From Mesocentrotus franciscanus (Eukaryota; Echinodermata; Echinoidea; Camarodonta; Strongylocentrotidae), in contig CP137672.1 of NCBI GenBank assembly GCA_037976565.1, positions 29,104,877-29,168,876 on the forward strand: DNA of 64,000 nt, given 5' to 3'. Below, piece by piece: positions 21,441-33,680 of this stretch. The first letter of the stretch is position 1. Every line of letters begins with the position of its first letter. Both the position numbers and the translations under genes were made by a program. Under the pieces are notes generated by a model. The model had not been told where the DNA came from. It searched no databases and saw only the letters and a list, made by a program, of their open reading frames with translations.

Positions 21441-22977
21441 AGGAATTCATTCTTACAGGTACCAATTTAACATCTGTCATCCTTTAAACCCTATGCCCTT
21501 TTGAACTTCATAGAATACCATGGTTATCAATCGTAACATAAATATATAATACCAAACGAAGATTTAAAAAACAGTATAAAATGGTGGTTTAAAATGGAAA
21601 TATGATAAATGCAGTGTTTATACATTACAATTACAAAGCCTAGTATTCTAGTTATCCATTATAATACAAATGTCACACTTCTTGAATTTAAGATGGGAGT
21701 TTTCCTCTTTTTTGGCCACATGATATTCAGTTTCTTTCTGTTTTTTTGTAAAGAGGCCTCAAAACCATGTTTGATATCTTTGCACTTGCATACGTATACA
21801 AATATTTGAGGGATAAAAACAACAATGTTTTCATATTTATTGATCTAAGGCATAAAAATGTATTACATGAAAACAGTGAATAGGGTGAGTGTTGAACGGT
21901 TGAACGACATTTATGCTATGGAATTTTCCTAAACCTAAACAGATTCAATACTGTGTCTGCTATTCACTGGACCTCTACATTTGCACTGTGCGCTGATAAC
22001 GGCCGCCGGAGCTAAGGCTAGGGTAATAATTTCCAAAGCTCTTTGGAAGCGCATAGAGATGTTATTTCATAACGTATTATGCGCTTTACAAGAACTGAAT
22101 ATTGTTTTTATTTTTTCCACACAATATAAATCAAGTTTCATTTGAAATTATTCTACTTTTTCTCTTTCGAGGTATTAAATTTTGTATTGATTTTTCTCTA
22201 TTTCAAATGTAACCATGCTTTGTTTGAATTTTGCATAATATTTATTATTATGATATTTGTATTTTGGGGGAAATGAATGAAAAAGTCAAAAGATTTTTAT
22301 TTGATTCTAACAGAAAGAAAGTAATATATCTTGGTTTGAATCAAGAAATATTTACCCTTTTTCCCATGTTTGTTCTTCTGTGATTGAAACAGCCTTTCAT
22401 GTTTTATTTGTGTTTAGAAAAGATTAGTGGAGAGAACTTTGATATATTGTAATTTGTTTTCACGCTCCTTTCGACACAGACCTAAGATATGCAGCAACAT
22501 TTTCTATTCTTCCATTTCTCTCTTTCCTTGCTTTATTTTCTGTTGTCTTATATATTTTCAAAATTATTATTATACATTTATGTCTTATCTGTCAGTCGTC
22601 ATTGTCTCTTTTGACCTTTCCAGTGTTCACTATACTTCATACGTGTCGTTTACAATAATTATGTTTGTCATTATTTTGAGGGATCCACATTTTACAAGCT
22701 CTGCTTTTCAGTGGATCCCCCCATTTCCGCAGTTTTATCTTTAAAAAACCATTATACTAGATATTCATGTATACTTTCTATTTTTATAACTTTAAACCAT
22801 GTAAAATGTATTATATTATTTAATATTGAATTGTATATCTGATTTCTTGTCAAAATTACTGTTCTGTTGTAAATGAAAAATAAAACTGAAACTGAAACTG
22901 AAACTGAAGATATGTTGTTCCTCAGTCTAAAAGTGCATTATCATGATAATCAGAGGCATCAAAACATAAGTGATAAG
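21441..22977. other. No gene seen
   Basis: AT-rich sequence; a (ctgaaa)-type microsatellite lies at 22886-22912. No supported gene. Confidence 0.5.
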
Positions 22978-22981
22978 TTAA

Positions 22982-23480
22982 AGGGGCAGTTGATTTCTTG
23001 TTTCAGACCGCAAATGCCTTCAAAGTGCATCGTTTTTACTCTTATTCTTATTTATGACATTTCTAGTGCCCTTTTAGGACCTAAAATTGCTATGAAGGTA
23101 ATTTTAGACCCCAAAATGTGTGAAATTAAGATTAAATCCGATCATACCAATTCAGCTCCACTCTCAATAAGTACGGTGACCGTTAATTTAATAATTTAAT
23201 AATAATAACAATACTGGCCGGTTGTGTGTATTAATATAACGAACACGAAAAAGCCGACGAAAAGCCTACATTCGCACTGGCTGGAATAAAACGTATAAGG
23301 CGCTATCTTGCTTTTTTCAACGGCTGGTTCAAAATTATCGGATATAGAAATGGTCATATTTTAGCCTTTTTTAACCGATTTTGATCAAAGATGCTCTTTC
23401 AATTTGACACTCGGTTTTTCATTATATCACAAAATAATTATTTTGTGTAGCGCCCTCTATACAAAAACTCAACTATCCCT
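22982..23480. mobile_element. 499-bp TTAA-flanked element
   Basis: TTAA lies at 22978-22981 and 23481-23484. The ends are AGGGGCAGTTGATTTC and, read inward, AGGGATAGTTGAGTTT. No gene is present. Confidence 0.78.
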
Positions 23481-23484
23481 TTAA

Positions 23485-26400
23485 GGTGGTATGCATACAT
23501 CATACATAGAGAGAGAGTGATTGCCCAGGGGGTGGTTGTCCTAGAACATTTGTGCGTATACGTGATAGATCATGTTTTCCTGCTTTCGTATGCATTTTTG
23601 TATTTCATTCGTTCATTCTCTTTATCTCTCCTCCCCCTTTACCCCCCCCCCCTTTACCCCCTCTCTCTCTCTCTCTCTCTCCCTCTCTCCATCTTTCAGC
23701 GTCTACTTACACCACGCCCCTTTTCTCCTTCTCACACTCTCCAATTCTGTGAAAATCGCTTTGCCCTTTTCTTTGTTCATGTTGCCTACCCCTTATCCGA
23801 CTTATTCCAGTTTATATATCCATTTTGTTCCCGATGACTACGGCGTTCCATGAACCGTAAAGTACGATGATTATTCGCAAATTTCTCCCTTCTGTGCCTG
23901 TTTTTTTCCAACAGAACATCAGGATTCGGAATTAAGGTATTTTAAAGGTAATTTTAAGATGTTCATTGCGTAGTCATCCGTCTATGGAAACGTATTTCAA
24001 AAACTAGGACGTTTTCGGTGTCTCGTCCCACGGCCTATTACGTCATGTACGTGAATGTAGCTCTGAGGCGATACTTCAAAATGCAAATGGCTTTCATAAT
24101 TATTCATCACATCACAACTGCAACAAACATATAAAATGTATATACCCACGGATCCATTAGGTCTACAGCCTAACCAAATTAGTTGCTTATCAGATCATAA
24201 AGCAATAGTTTACATCAAATGACATGCATTTGATATCTTCTGTAAGTCTTACTGCTTAGATAGATACATATAATTGTTGTCTCTACAATTACTGATGAGA
24301 GAGTGACATACATTTGTTGTTCTTACAACAAATTCCATATTATGCATGTCCTCCTGTTAAGCTAGTCATACGTTTTCTTTGTTTCCACTTTATTAACATG
24401 CAATCATTTACACTCTAAGATGTAAATGCAAAATAAATTCAGATATTAAAAATGAGTGATGAAAGACGTGAATTAATGCAAAGTGATTCTTTGGCTGAGA
24501 ACAGTATATATATACATCTATTTACATAGTCAACACATTCCGAATATCAATAATACGTTACAGCAGCATTTCAAATCCATGGAAATATATAAAAGAGAAA
24601 TTCACTGGCTTTCAGATGAGTCCAGAATTTCTCAAGGCGATCAAACAGCCTGTAAGAAGAGCGATATTTTAAATACAGCTCGAAAACAGAGAATACACCT
24701 ATCACAACGTAATGTAAATTGCAAGATTCTACCTCACTTTCCATTTTATTTTTCAGGTGTACTGCACACAAACTGTCAAAATCATTACAACACAGGTATA
24801 GGAAACGATAATTACAATATAGACATAAATAGAAAGAAATGTATAATAGAGTATGAATTGATAAGATGCTATGATAAAAACACTGTACAGGAGCGATGGA
24901 TGTTTGAAATAAAACTTGAAAGAAATTGTAATTGTAGATAAGAATAAACCTTTGACAATTTATAAGGTATTACATGGGCCTATGTCCTATTTAGATTTAC
25001 TGATCATAGATAGAAAAAAAACATAAACATAACCTACATTGCATCAATGTGATGGGTTAATAGACACACATTCTAATGATACTAAATAAAACGACAATAA
25101 TCTTGTAAATCGAGTGAAGTGTTCCATCAAACGCCATTTTCCAAAACATTTAATGGAGGTTTCTCTCTGTCTTACTACCCCCTGTCTTACTCTCTCTGTA
25201 TTACTCTCTTTCTTACTACAACGACCATCGTAGGCATGTCTCAAAGAAGTCTAGATTGTAGGGATATACCATTTGATCTTGATTAGTTTAATACAAGAAT
25301 ATTATTACAACGAGAACGACAAACCTCATTCTTCTCTCTTGCTATATGAATGGCTTTGACAGGAAGGCCACAAATCTGACTAAGATTACTTGAACAAGAA
25401 TATTAAAACGCGATAAGGTAGTCTCTCCATATCCACAGCAATAACCTTTCCATGTATGTCAAAAACTAGACTAGATTATATGAAAGAAAGGGTCATGATT
25501 AGTTGGATATATCCATTCTAGGAAGTGATATAATGACAAAATACTTAAGGGTGATAAAAACAATTACAATTATAGCACGACATGTATGGTTCATATGGTT
25601 ATATGGTTTGAATGGAATTGTAAGAGTACATTGAGTGGACAAACTGTCTTCTTGTCACATTTAAACCATATACATGTACATACTCAGCAAAATATAATCA
25701 TATGTATGTATTTTCGTCAAACTCATTATATTCATGAATCACGACAGACTCTCAGGCTAACAACCATGAACAACACTACATGGCATGTAGCTCAACTGTT
25801 CAAGATATATAAATTAATAATGATCAATTCAAATTAGGTCAACTTAAATCCAATGTGTATGAATATTCTATTTCCATTTGACTGAACAACAACAACAACA
25901 ACAACACAATCTTAAAAAAAGAGATGATATATTGATTATGATATATTTAGAGATATCAGATAATGTTATCATGTTTTTGAACATCTTATCAAGAAATGAG
26001 AATGTTCACTACGTGACTATAACAATTAAATTTAGGAAAAAATATATTCAATACTCTAATTTAAACAGCAAGAATTTATTGTATAGGACATAAATAAGAC
26101 GATAAAGCTTGTCTAGATCGAGTATATACTTTCAACAATCTTGCTTGATAATGGATGAATTGTTGGTTAAACAGTAAAAGGTCGATACAAATTAATTTAC
26201 CGGTAGTTCTTGAAATGAATTTCCTGGTATACCGGAAATTCTTTAAAAAAGACATCTTACAGAATATCACTGTGATAAATGATATACCAATAGTTCCTTA
26301 CGGATTAGATTCCTTATGACCTTGTTATGATAGTACAATGCCATATACATGTATTGTCATCATTATTACAGTATAGCCAATATGGGTACACAAAGACCGG

Positions 26401-27930
26401 TTGAAATCGATATTAGACAATAAATAGAGAGTTTAAATTTGTTCAAATTCAGTTCGGTTCAGTTCGGTTCATTCCATATTTCACATTTCACTTTACACAT
26501 TGGCAGTAATGTAATGATAGTAACAGTACAATTTCTTTTGGATACAAATAAGTTCATATAATTTATCGAATCACTGTTATTTGTTTCTAGTTACTTGTAA
26601 ATTAAGGGCTTAAGTAAAATTAGAAAAGAGGAATTCAAGAAGCCTATAAGGTAAAAGCATTGCTTGTTGTTTGTAGCCTGTATAGGTTCTAGGTTGTATT
26701 GCATATATTTTGTTAACATCATAACCCATCTTATGGTTATCCTATTTGCATCACCAGAAAGCCCCTTTATAAGATTATGTAAAATGGTAAAGGTTCATAA
26801 GCCTTCACACTTTTGCTGATCTTGAAGATTCAAGCGTGATTGAAATAAGTTTCTGTTTTTAATATATGTAAAGTTGTAAACTGATGGTACACTAAGTAGG
26901 CCTACATGTACTTATATTCAGAACTGATAAATGTCACGAAATGAAATCTAAACAAAATACAAATCAATTGCTGCCCTTAGCCATTTGATATTTCAGTCAA
27001 GTCTTTTTGATGATACTGAAAAAAAGAGAGATACAGAAACAATAAATGCAGGGGTTTGGTCAATCAAGACATGTTAGCGTGAATGTATTTTTTTTTCTAT
27101 ACTAATGCTTTCAGATTCAAGGAGAAAAATGCTGAGCCATTAAATTGTTTATACTTTTTTGAAAGACATTTCAAACCAGTAAATAAAAGCATGTTTACTA
27201 TGAGTTGCATGATTTTCTTTTATTCCTCTCCGCTTTCCGAATTTTTTTCTGTTAAATCTTTCGTTCTATATTTTGATTCCTTCTTAATACTGGCTTCCAT
27301 CTACTTCCATCTACTAGGATATAATCTGATGTGCTTGAAGTAAGCACAAATGATTTGCTCAGGTTAAAGTACTTTCAATGAGGCCGCAGAGATATAAAAA
27401 ATCGCTCCGAAAATAAATCGACCTTCTCCATATGCTTCAACATAAAAATATAGTTATTTATTAAAAATATCGAGACAGGGCAGAAGCAGTAACATATTTA
27501 TGATATTATATTTCATGCATTTTAACTTTAGCTATCCTTCAATTAGTATAATTAGTTATTCGGGTAGCCTGGTTACCGCCACATTCGACAAGTTTCATGT
27601 TGAAGCCGGAGCAGTCTGCTGCCATCACGTGGTCTGATGAGGGTCATCTTCCAACGGGGATGCGTTGTTGCTTGACGGCAAAACCACATGTACTTGAGCG
27701 TTATCTTCTCACTCACCGCTTTGATTATGGAAACATAAGAAAATTAAGAATACCAGAAAAAATACATTTAATGATGTTTAACTAAAATATAAGTACCTTT
27801 CAAATAAGTAATGCTTTTTTGCAGTTTAATTTGAGAGAGAGATAAAATTCTATATTATCTATTTAAATAATCGTAGTTGGATTTGAATTCATAAGTTTAT
27901 TTGTTCCATATACATTAACATATTTATATT
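23485..27930. other. Long non-coding stretch
   Basis: A pyrimidine-rich run (ctctctctctctctctctcc) lies at 23660-23695 and an (aac)n microsatellite at 25888-25906. The largest open frame, 152 codons at 24483-24941, has no recognisable motif and biased AT-rich composition, so I do not call it. Nothing else is supported. Confidence 0.5.
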
Positions 27931-27938
27931 AAAGGCCG

Positions 27939-28211
27939 CAGTAGTGTACGCAGGATTTTTTCAACGGCGGGGTTTTAAAATTTGAAAATCGCGCCGAAAA
28001 TTTCGCAACGACTCAGCCAGCCGTTGAATAAGCAGGGGGGTAACAGCAATTGTTGTTTGGGGGTCCAGTTTTCATCCTTTAGCACGAAAAAAAACATTTT
28101 TTTCTCTCTTTTTTTTTCACTTGAAAAAATATGAGGGGTTGCTCGAAACACACACAGAATTTTTTTGCGGGGTTATCCCCAAACCCACCCCCCGCTGCGT
28201 ATACGCGCTTG
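27939..28211. mobile_element. 273-bp hAT-like element with perfect 8-bp TSD
   Basis: A perfect 8-bp duplication aaaggccg flanks it at 27931-27938 and 28212-28219. The left end is CAGTAGTGTACGCAGG and the right end, read inward, CAAGCGCGTATACGCAGC. Near the right end is a G/C-rich motif (ggggttatccccaaacccac). It carries no gene; it is mobilised by an enzyme encoded elsewhere. Confidence 0.87.
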
Positions 28212-28219
28212 AAAGGCCG

Positions 28220-30132
28220 TGTTGCTCGGCAAATACTGGTTAACGCCATCAACGTCTTCTTTTGGACAACTGCACGTAAACGAATGGACTTGATTAACGG
28301 TAGTCAGCGACTTAATCTCTACATGGTCAGCGTTCGCGAAACAGACTAAAGTTTTCCTCACGCTTCGGTTTCGCGTATTTTGCACGCACGTCATTGCTGC
28401 GGTCGCGTCGTCCGTAGTGGTACCCGATTGGCCCTGAGTCAGGCCACGGGAAAGACACGTAGTCTCGTCAGTTTACAACTTATAACTTTAGATGTATGAT
28501 AATTACATGTTATATGCAGAAAAGCTAGAGGTGACATCTTCTCGAAAATGAAAATAAGAATACATACAATATGAAGCGATGCATACAAATTAAGTTAGGA
28601 AGGAAGCAAGATTAAAGGAAATATTTTTAAAAAACATAGAAAGAGAAGGAACAGAGAGGAGCGGGGAGGGAAAGAAAGTAACATTCTTGATAGTATCGGG
28701 GGAAGTACATATATATCAAGTCAAGTTATAAATAATCACCTTTTGACAGCTTCTATTCATGACAATAGGGACATTCTTAAAATAAATTATAAGATAAAAA
28801 TAAGCTTCCAGTGATTGACATTCATGAAGGTCAGATATCTAACAAGTAAATAGTTCACAATCAATTAATTTATTCAATTAGTAAGTATTCGTCAATCCCC
28901 ATCCGTTTCGTTTAAGGAAAGCTTGAATTATTTCTTGTTTAATATATAGTAACTTTTTTTTAAATAGTAAGTCGCTAATTATCTGTAATTTTTATTATAA
29001 GAATTCTGTAATATTCTTGCTGTATGTTTACTTTACGTTGTACCTTGTTTTGTTCAGCGCCTAGAAAAACTGTATTAAGTGCTTTATAAATGTAATTTAT
29101 TATTATCATTATTGTTTATATTTAAATTCGAATCAGTAAGGCGATGGATTCATTCACATGTCTAAATTCGAAAGAGAGAGAGAGAGAGCGAGAGATTGAT
29201 AATGATAAAATGCTAGGATACCATTTATTAAAACCAAAATTAGATTTGAATTAAGCTACTATATGCAATCAATTGTATATGGATAACAAAAATTGTTCAA
29301 AAATGTACTACAGACAAGGTACTATCCATTTCAGGCAGGAAAGATTTGATATATATATAATTATATGATGTCACTATCATGACCACGGTAGCAGGCAGAG
29401 GAGGAGGACACACAGATAGTACTACACTCCGTACCTATCACCTTCCTGAAATCATTGCTTTATGAAATTTTATTTGTCGTTGTTTGTGTTACAGAGATAA
29501 GAATACACAGGCATTTTGATTGAAGAAAAAACAAATTTGTTTGATGTTCTGGGAAAATAGAAATCATGGATATTGCATTACTGTAGGAAGCATGTTTTTA
29601 TCTATTTCCCTTTTTTCAACGTTGCTGAGTTGAGTTTATTTTTGCTAAGATGAATGCTACATGATCGTTTGAAGAAAACAAAAGCAATTAGACCTATAGA
29701 TGAGATAAGGGAAATTGTCCGTCTCTTCATCAGATATTAAGGTCACATCGCTTGAAAAAAATTAAAATGTTTTGCCCTATACATCATTTACATGAAGGAT
29801 ATAAGTACTTTTTGTTACTAAAAATGTTCACATAGTTGTGAGGAGTCATTCTCTCTATGTTTGTTACATTTCAGTTTCCGAAAAACATTACACAGATCAA
29901 GAACAAACTTATTTGTAGACGTGATCATAATCAGGCCAGGATAAAGACATACAATACAGCTTAAATTATGTGTATTGTTTATTCTTGGGTACCGATTATT
30001 GGGCGGAGCTAAATAGGGATTTAAAAAAAAAAAAAAAAAAAAATCTCTATTTTGAATCGATGGAATGCCAGAAAGAGGGAGAAGAATCAATCCAAATATG
30101 GCATGTAATCTAGTGTTATATCTTAATCTTAC
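28220..30132. other. Non-coding; short repeat tails
   Basis: At 29055-29115 the sequence tcagcgcctag...aagtgctttataaatgtaat with (TTA)n is a SINE or LINE 3'-tail type. A (ga)n run lies at 29172-29192 and a 21-base A-tract at 30022-30042. No gene is supported. Confidence 0.5.
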
Positions 30133-30323
30133 CCCACTATGCTCCATGGAGAAAGCCGGCTTGCCTTCACTGTTCACCTCACAAATCAATTGATCCAGAT
30201 CCACTTCGGGTATCAGACACAAATTCAGCCTATATTCAGTGATAGAAATACAAGAGCACATTTCGGGGGCACAAGTCAAACCTGACGTACGACACTCTCT
30301 TAAAAAGCCATCAGAGGTGTATG
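30133..30323 (-). CDS. Candidate extra exon downstream of the NLR gene
   Basis: On the minus strand the segment is open, with a possible acceptor (cacacaacaaag) before it and a good donor (agtggg-gtaaga) after it. The translation includes FLRECRTSGLTCAPEMCSC and NLCLIPEVDLDQLICEVNSE, then GKPAFSMEHSG. I do not recognise a domain. Its phase does not match the preceding LRR exon under the simplest model, so it may belong to another transcript or be chance. Confidence 0.35.
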
Positions 30324-31186
30324 CTTTGTTGTGTGAGAATAGATGAAAATTACACATCCGACCCTGCCCAATATTGCTCTGTATTTATATGGCATTACTG
30401 CAAACCATTGTATTATAACTGTGTATGTGGGATACAGCAAGTCTATGAACATCATGATAAATAAAATGAATAAAGTATCCGGGTAAGTATTTGATTCACA
30501 TTTATCTTAAGAAAATTACATGCGTATAAATAAATCCTGAAATGAAGATATAATCAGATTATGTAAACTATTGTTAAAATCTCCTATACCGCAACCATCA
30601 TCTAATCTTTTAGACAACCCGCTCATTTATGCACTTTTTTCATCTGAAATTCATTCCAGACCTTAATGCAGCTACCCCTGACCCCACTTAAATTCTTATT
30701 TAGCGGTAGTGACGATAGGTTACTTGTTGGGCAGAGTGTTTTGCCAAAATCAATTTCCTTTTGATATCCAGAACCAACTGTGTTAAATCAATGCTAGTTT
30801 TCCTCTTATGAGATCAAACACAATCAGGTATCCCATTTGTATCAATACCATGTAAGCATATGGTATAAGTTCTATGTTCAAAGCTTTGTATCGTGCAGTT
30901 AAAAACTACAAACCATCTATTTTACAGAGAGTAGTTGGATGATAGCGAAAGAGGTGATGATTAACAGAGTGAAATAGAGTGGGAGAAAGGGATAAAAAGA
31001 GAAGTTAGTAAAGAGAAAGAAAAAAATAATTAAACGAGAGAGACAATAGAGAGAGGGGGGATGGGCGAGAAAAAGACAGGTAGCAAATGAAGAGAAGAAA
31101 CTCACAGCTAAAGGTAAACCGAAATGCGTTCCACAATGAATTTTTTAAAAATATAAGATTTTGATTTATACTGTGGCACCCATTAC

Positions 31187-31548
31187 CCTGGAAAAAACTG
31201 CGTGAGTTGGAAGACCTCAGCTACCTCCTCGCCGTTCAGATTAATCATGGCAAAGGCCAGCTTGTCGAGTCGAGGACATGATGTTTTCACCGCATCGCAA
31301 AATGACACGATATCATTCAGTGTAGTTTTTGATTTGGAGGTTATCTGTCCGTGGATGCGAAGGCGAGTTAAATGATGGAATGGAGAGCAGGCCACTGTGA
31401 TGATGTCTGATGAGACATTCTCATCGCACTGCCAGTTCAGTTGGAGCTCTTGAACTCGGGGACATGATGTATGAAGTCCGAGATTCCACAGACTGGTCAC
31501 ATGCTTACCATCCACAGATAGCTCATCTACTGAGGTTATTTGACCAGT
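31187..31548 (-). CDS. NLR gene, leucine-rich-repeat exon
   Basis: An acceptor (tttttttggtag) precedes the exon. The frame then reads TGQITSVDELSVDGKHVTSL, LWNLGLHTSCPRVQELQLNW and later SPFHHLTRLRIHG, CDAVKTSCPRLDKLAFAMIN. The repeated CPRVQEL / HLTRLRI / CPRLDKLAF pattern is that of NLR-type leucine-rich repeats, the ligand-sensing part. It starts in phase 0. The 3' end is uncertain: either a donor at ccagg-gtaatg (31187) or the in-frame stop TAA directly there. Confidence 0.72.
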
Positions 31549-31591
31549 CTACCAAAAAAAACCCAAAACAGCAATACAAAAAGGCTCATTA

Positions 31592-31829
31592 TATAATAAT
31601 AATAATATTGGATATTTATATAGCGCACATATCCACCATGCATGGTGCTCAAGGCGCTCCAACTATTACCCCGGCTCACAGCATTCAAGGAATTCCTTCC
31701 TAACACCTGGGTGGAGAGTGGCAAATGTAGATTAATATATTGCCAAAGGACATTAGTGCCGTGGCGGGACTCGAACCGCGGACCCTGTGATCCATAGTCT
31801 GACGACTTATCCACTAGACCACAACACCT
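31592..31829 (-). mobile_element. tRNA-derived SINE
   Basis: On the minus strand it begins gtgttgtggtctagtggata, holding an A-box-like segment (tggtctagtgg), followed 40 bases later by the B box GGTTCGAGTCC. These are the RNA polymerase III promoter elements of a tRNA head. The unrelated body ends in gtgcgctatataaatatcca and an ATT-repeat tail. It lies in the intron just upstream of the last LRR exon; its tail ends about 43 bp before the splice acceptor. Confidence 0.87.
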
Positions 31830-32744
31830 TTACATCTCTACTATTAATATATGCTTTGTATGAACTTCGCTGATGTAAGAAATGATATTGAATATCCCGA
31901 CACATGATTGTTTTGATATGATACTGTTACTGTTCATATCATCCTTGGAAAATTTTCCACAAATATACAATAATAACACTCAAGGGGTTTTCATCATTTC
32001 ATCATCATCATAAGTTGCCTGTGAAGAAACAGACAAATGGGTAGGTTTGTGGAAAATGGGACAAATATTACAAAAGTTTTGAACTTTGGGATGCCGAGAT
32101 GATAAATGATATAAATAATCTTCCATTGACATTACAGTCATATGCGATGCCGTTCAGGATTAACTAAAACCGATTTCTTTTTCAAAAATATCCAAAATAC
32201 CTCAATGTTTTCCATTTCAGTGATCCAGCTGATTATGTTCCATTAGCCTATACCTGCATCGCCCTAAATTTAAATAGAGGCTTTGTCCATCATAAGGCTT
32301 TGGAAAAGGTATTTTCTTTATTTTCGGTATTTTTGAAAACAAAATAATTAGAGGATTTTCCCCTGTATGACATAACACATCATGATCGCATTGGCAATAC
32401 GAGTTTACGTATATCATTAGGATTATCGACATTCAAAATTTATTAACGTTTTAATTTTTTGTCCTCTTTTTCTGAAACCTTCTTTAGAATGTTTCTATAT
32501 TTTTTCTGTTTCCACCAACATGACCAGAGCCAAGTTGTTAATGAAGGTAGATTATCCTTTTTCAGTAGAAGATGACGGGATTGTAGTACTCATTATCATC
32601 TTTTTTATAGTGATATTCGTTCAGCCAGACTAAAAATATCATTCATATGACTTCACATTACTGAAAGTTACACATTTGATGATGAAAACAAAAATAAGCA
32701 ACTAAATTCTCAATGGGAAAAAGCAAATGGCAATCATTCATTAA

Positions 32745-33267
32745 AGGTACTATGTCCCATTTGCAGGTCGAAAAATGAAAAGGTTAAATTCCAACGGCAT
32801 TTGAAAGACAATACTTATTTAGAACTTCCCTCAAAACGAAAGGGTTTGAAAATGGCTTTAAAATAACGACCATAAGTTGTCGAATCGACATAAGTGATTG
32901 CAATCACCTAAGTAATAGTCTGATTTTCAGACCCTTGTACCGAATGGTCGTACGTTTTGTGCTGCACACATATTCAATCAGTTTAATTTTGGCCATTACA
33001 AGTAGTGGGTTATTGATGTAGACAAATGCTCATGTACCTGTTACAGCTCATTTTATGTATGTTATTACCAAAGAAAAAAAGATGTCAGTCAGTCACTCAA
33101 TAGTGTCTGACAGGGAAGTCTAGAAAGTAAACGGGTTTCCTTGCATAATTTGAATACTTGGACACTGCTAACGTTTAAATTTCACAGATAGGACATACAT
33201 GACATATTCATAATTCCTGCAAAGTTCTACAGAATTTGATGTTGGCTGCAAAAGGGTCATAGTATCT
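32745..33267. mobile_element. 523-bp TTAA-flanked element in an NLR intron
   Basis: TTAA lies at 32741-32744 and 33268-33271. The ends are AGGTACTATGTCCCATTTGC and, read inward, AGATACTATGACCCTTTTGC. It has no gene. It sits in the intron between the two last LRR exons. Confidence 0.83.
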
Positions 33268-33553
33268 TTAAATCGATATTTAACGAGCTTTGAAAAATGT
33301 GCATGGTTAAATCATCCCAAATTGAAGAATTCTAACTGTGCCTGTATAGATATTTGACATATAAAAGCATCCATCAATTTACTAAAAAGCCCGTACTATG
33401 TCGCTTTAATTTGATTTAAAAAAAACATTATCCTTTTGGCAATTCCACTATCATTCATTTAAAGTCTGTCTGAGTTTTTTCTGAACCCCTTCCTTTTGAG
33501 CTTGAACAAAAAGAGGATTTTGACTTCAATCTTGGAATAGCAAAGATACAAAC

Positions 33554-33680
33554 CAGTGTCTCCCCATCGTCCATGTCAAATCGTTCGATATTCCTCAAGG
33601 TGAGTGACTGGAGGCATGGTAGCGAGATGTAGTCTTCGTGGAATCATCATGGAAACACTCCAAATACTCAGCGTCTGGAT
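33554..33680 (-). CDS. NLR gene, LRR exon with a 1-base frameshift
   Basis: The acceptor is ttggcacag and the donor ctg-gtttgt. The start reads IQTLSIWSVSM; after a shift near 33640-33655 the text continues SLPCLQSLTLRNIERF and DMDDGETL, again the LRR pattern. The exon is 127 bases; both neighbours require a multiple of three, so one extra base (or two lost) is present. It lies between exons at 36257 and 31548. Confidence 0.72.

Noticed and set aside
23517..23853. Three overlapping Ser/Leu/Pro-rich frames
   Set aside because: All arise from the pyrimidine-rich (ct)n run at 23660-23700.
24483..24941. 152-codon open frame
   Set aside because: AT-driven composition, no motif, and no matching splice phases or neighbours.
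29818..30357. 179-codon open frame with a poly-Phe run
   Set aside because: The poly-Phe part is a 21-base A-tract read on the minus strand. Only the inner 30133-30323 segment has plausible splice sites and was kept at low confidence.
31758..31829. Functional tRNA gene on the minus strand
   Set aside because: It has A- and B-box-like text but the T stem does not pair properly, and it continues directly into a SINE body and tail.
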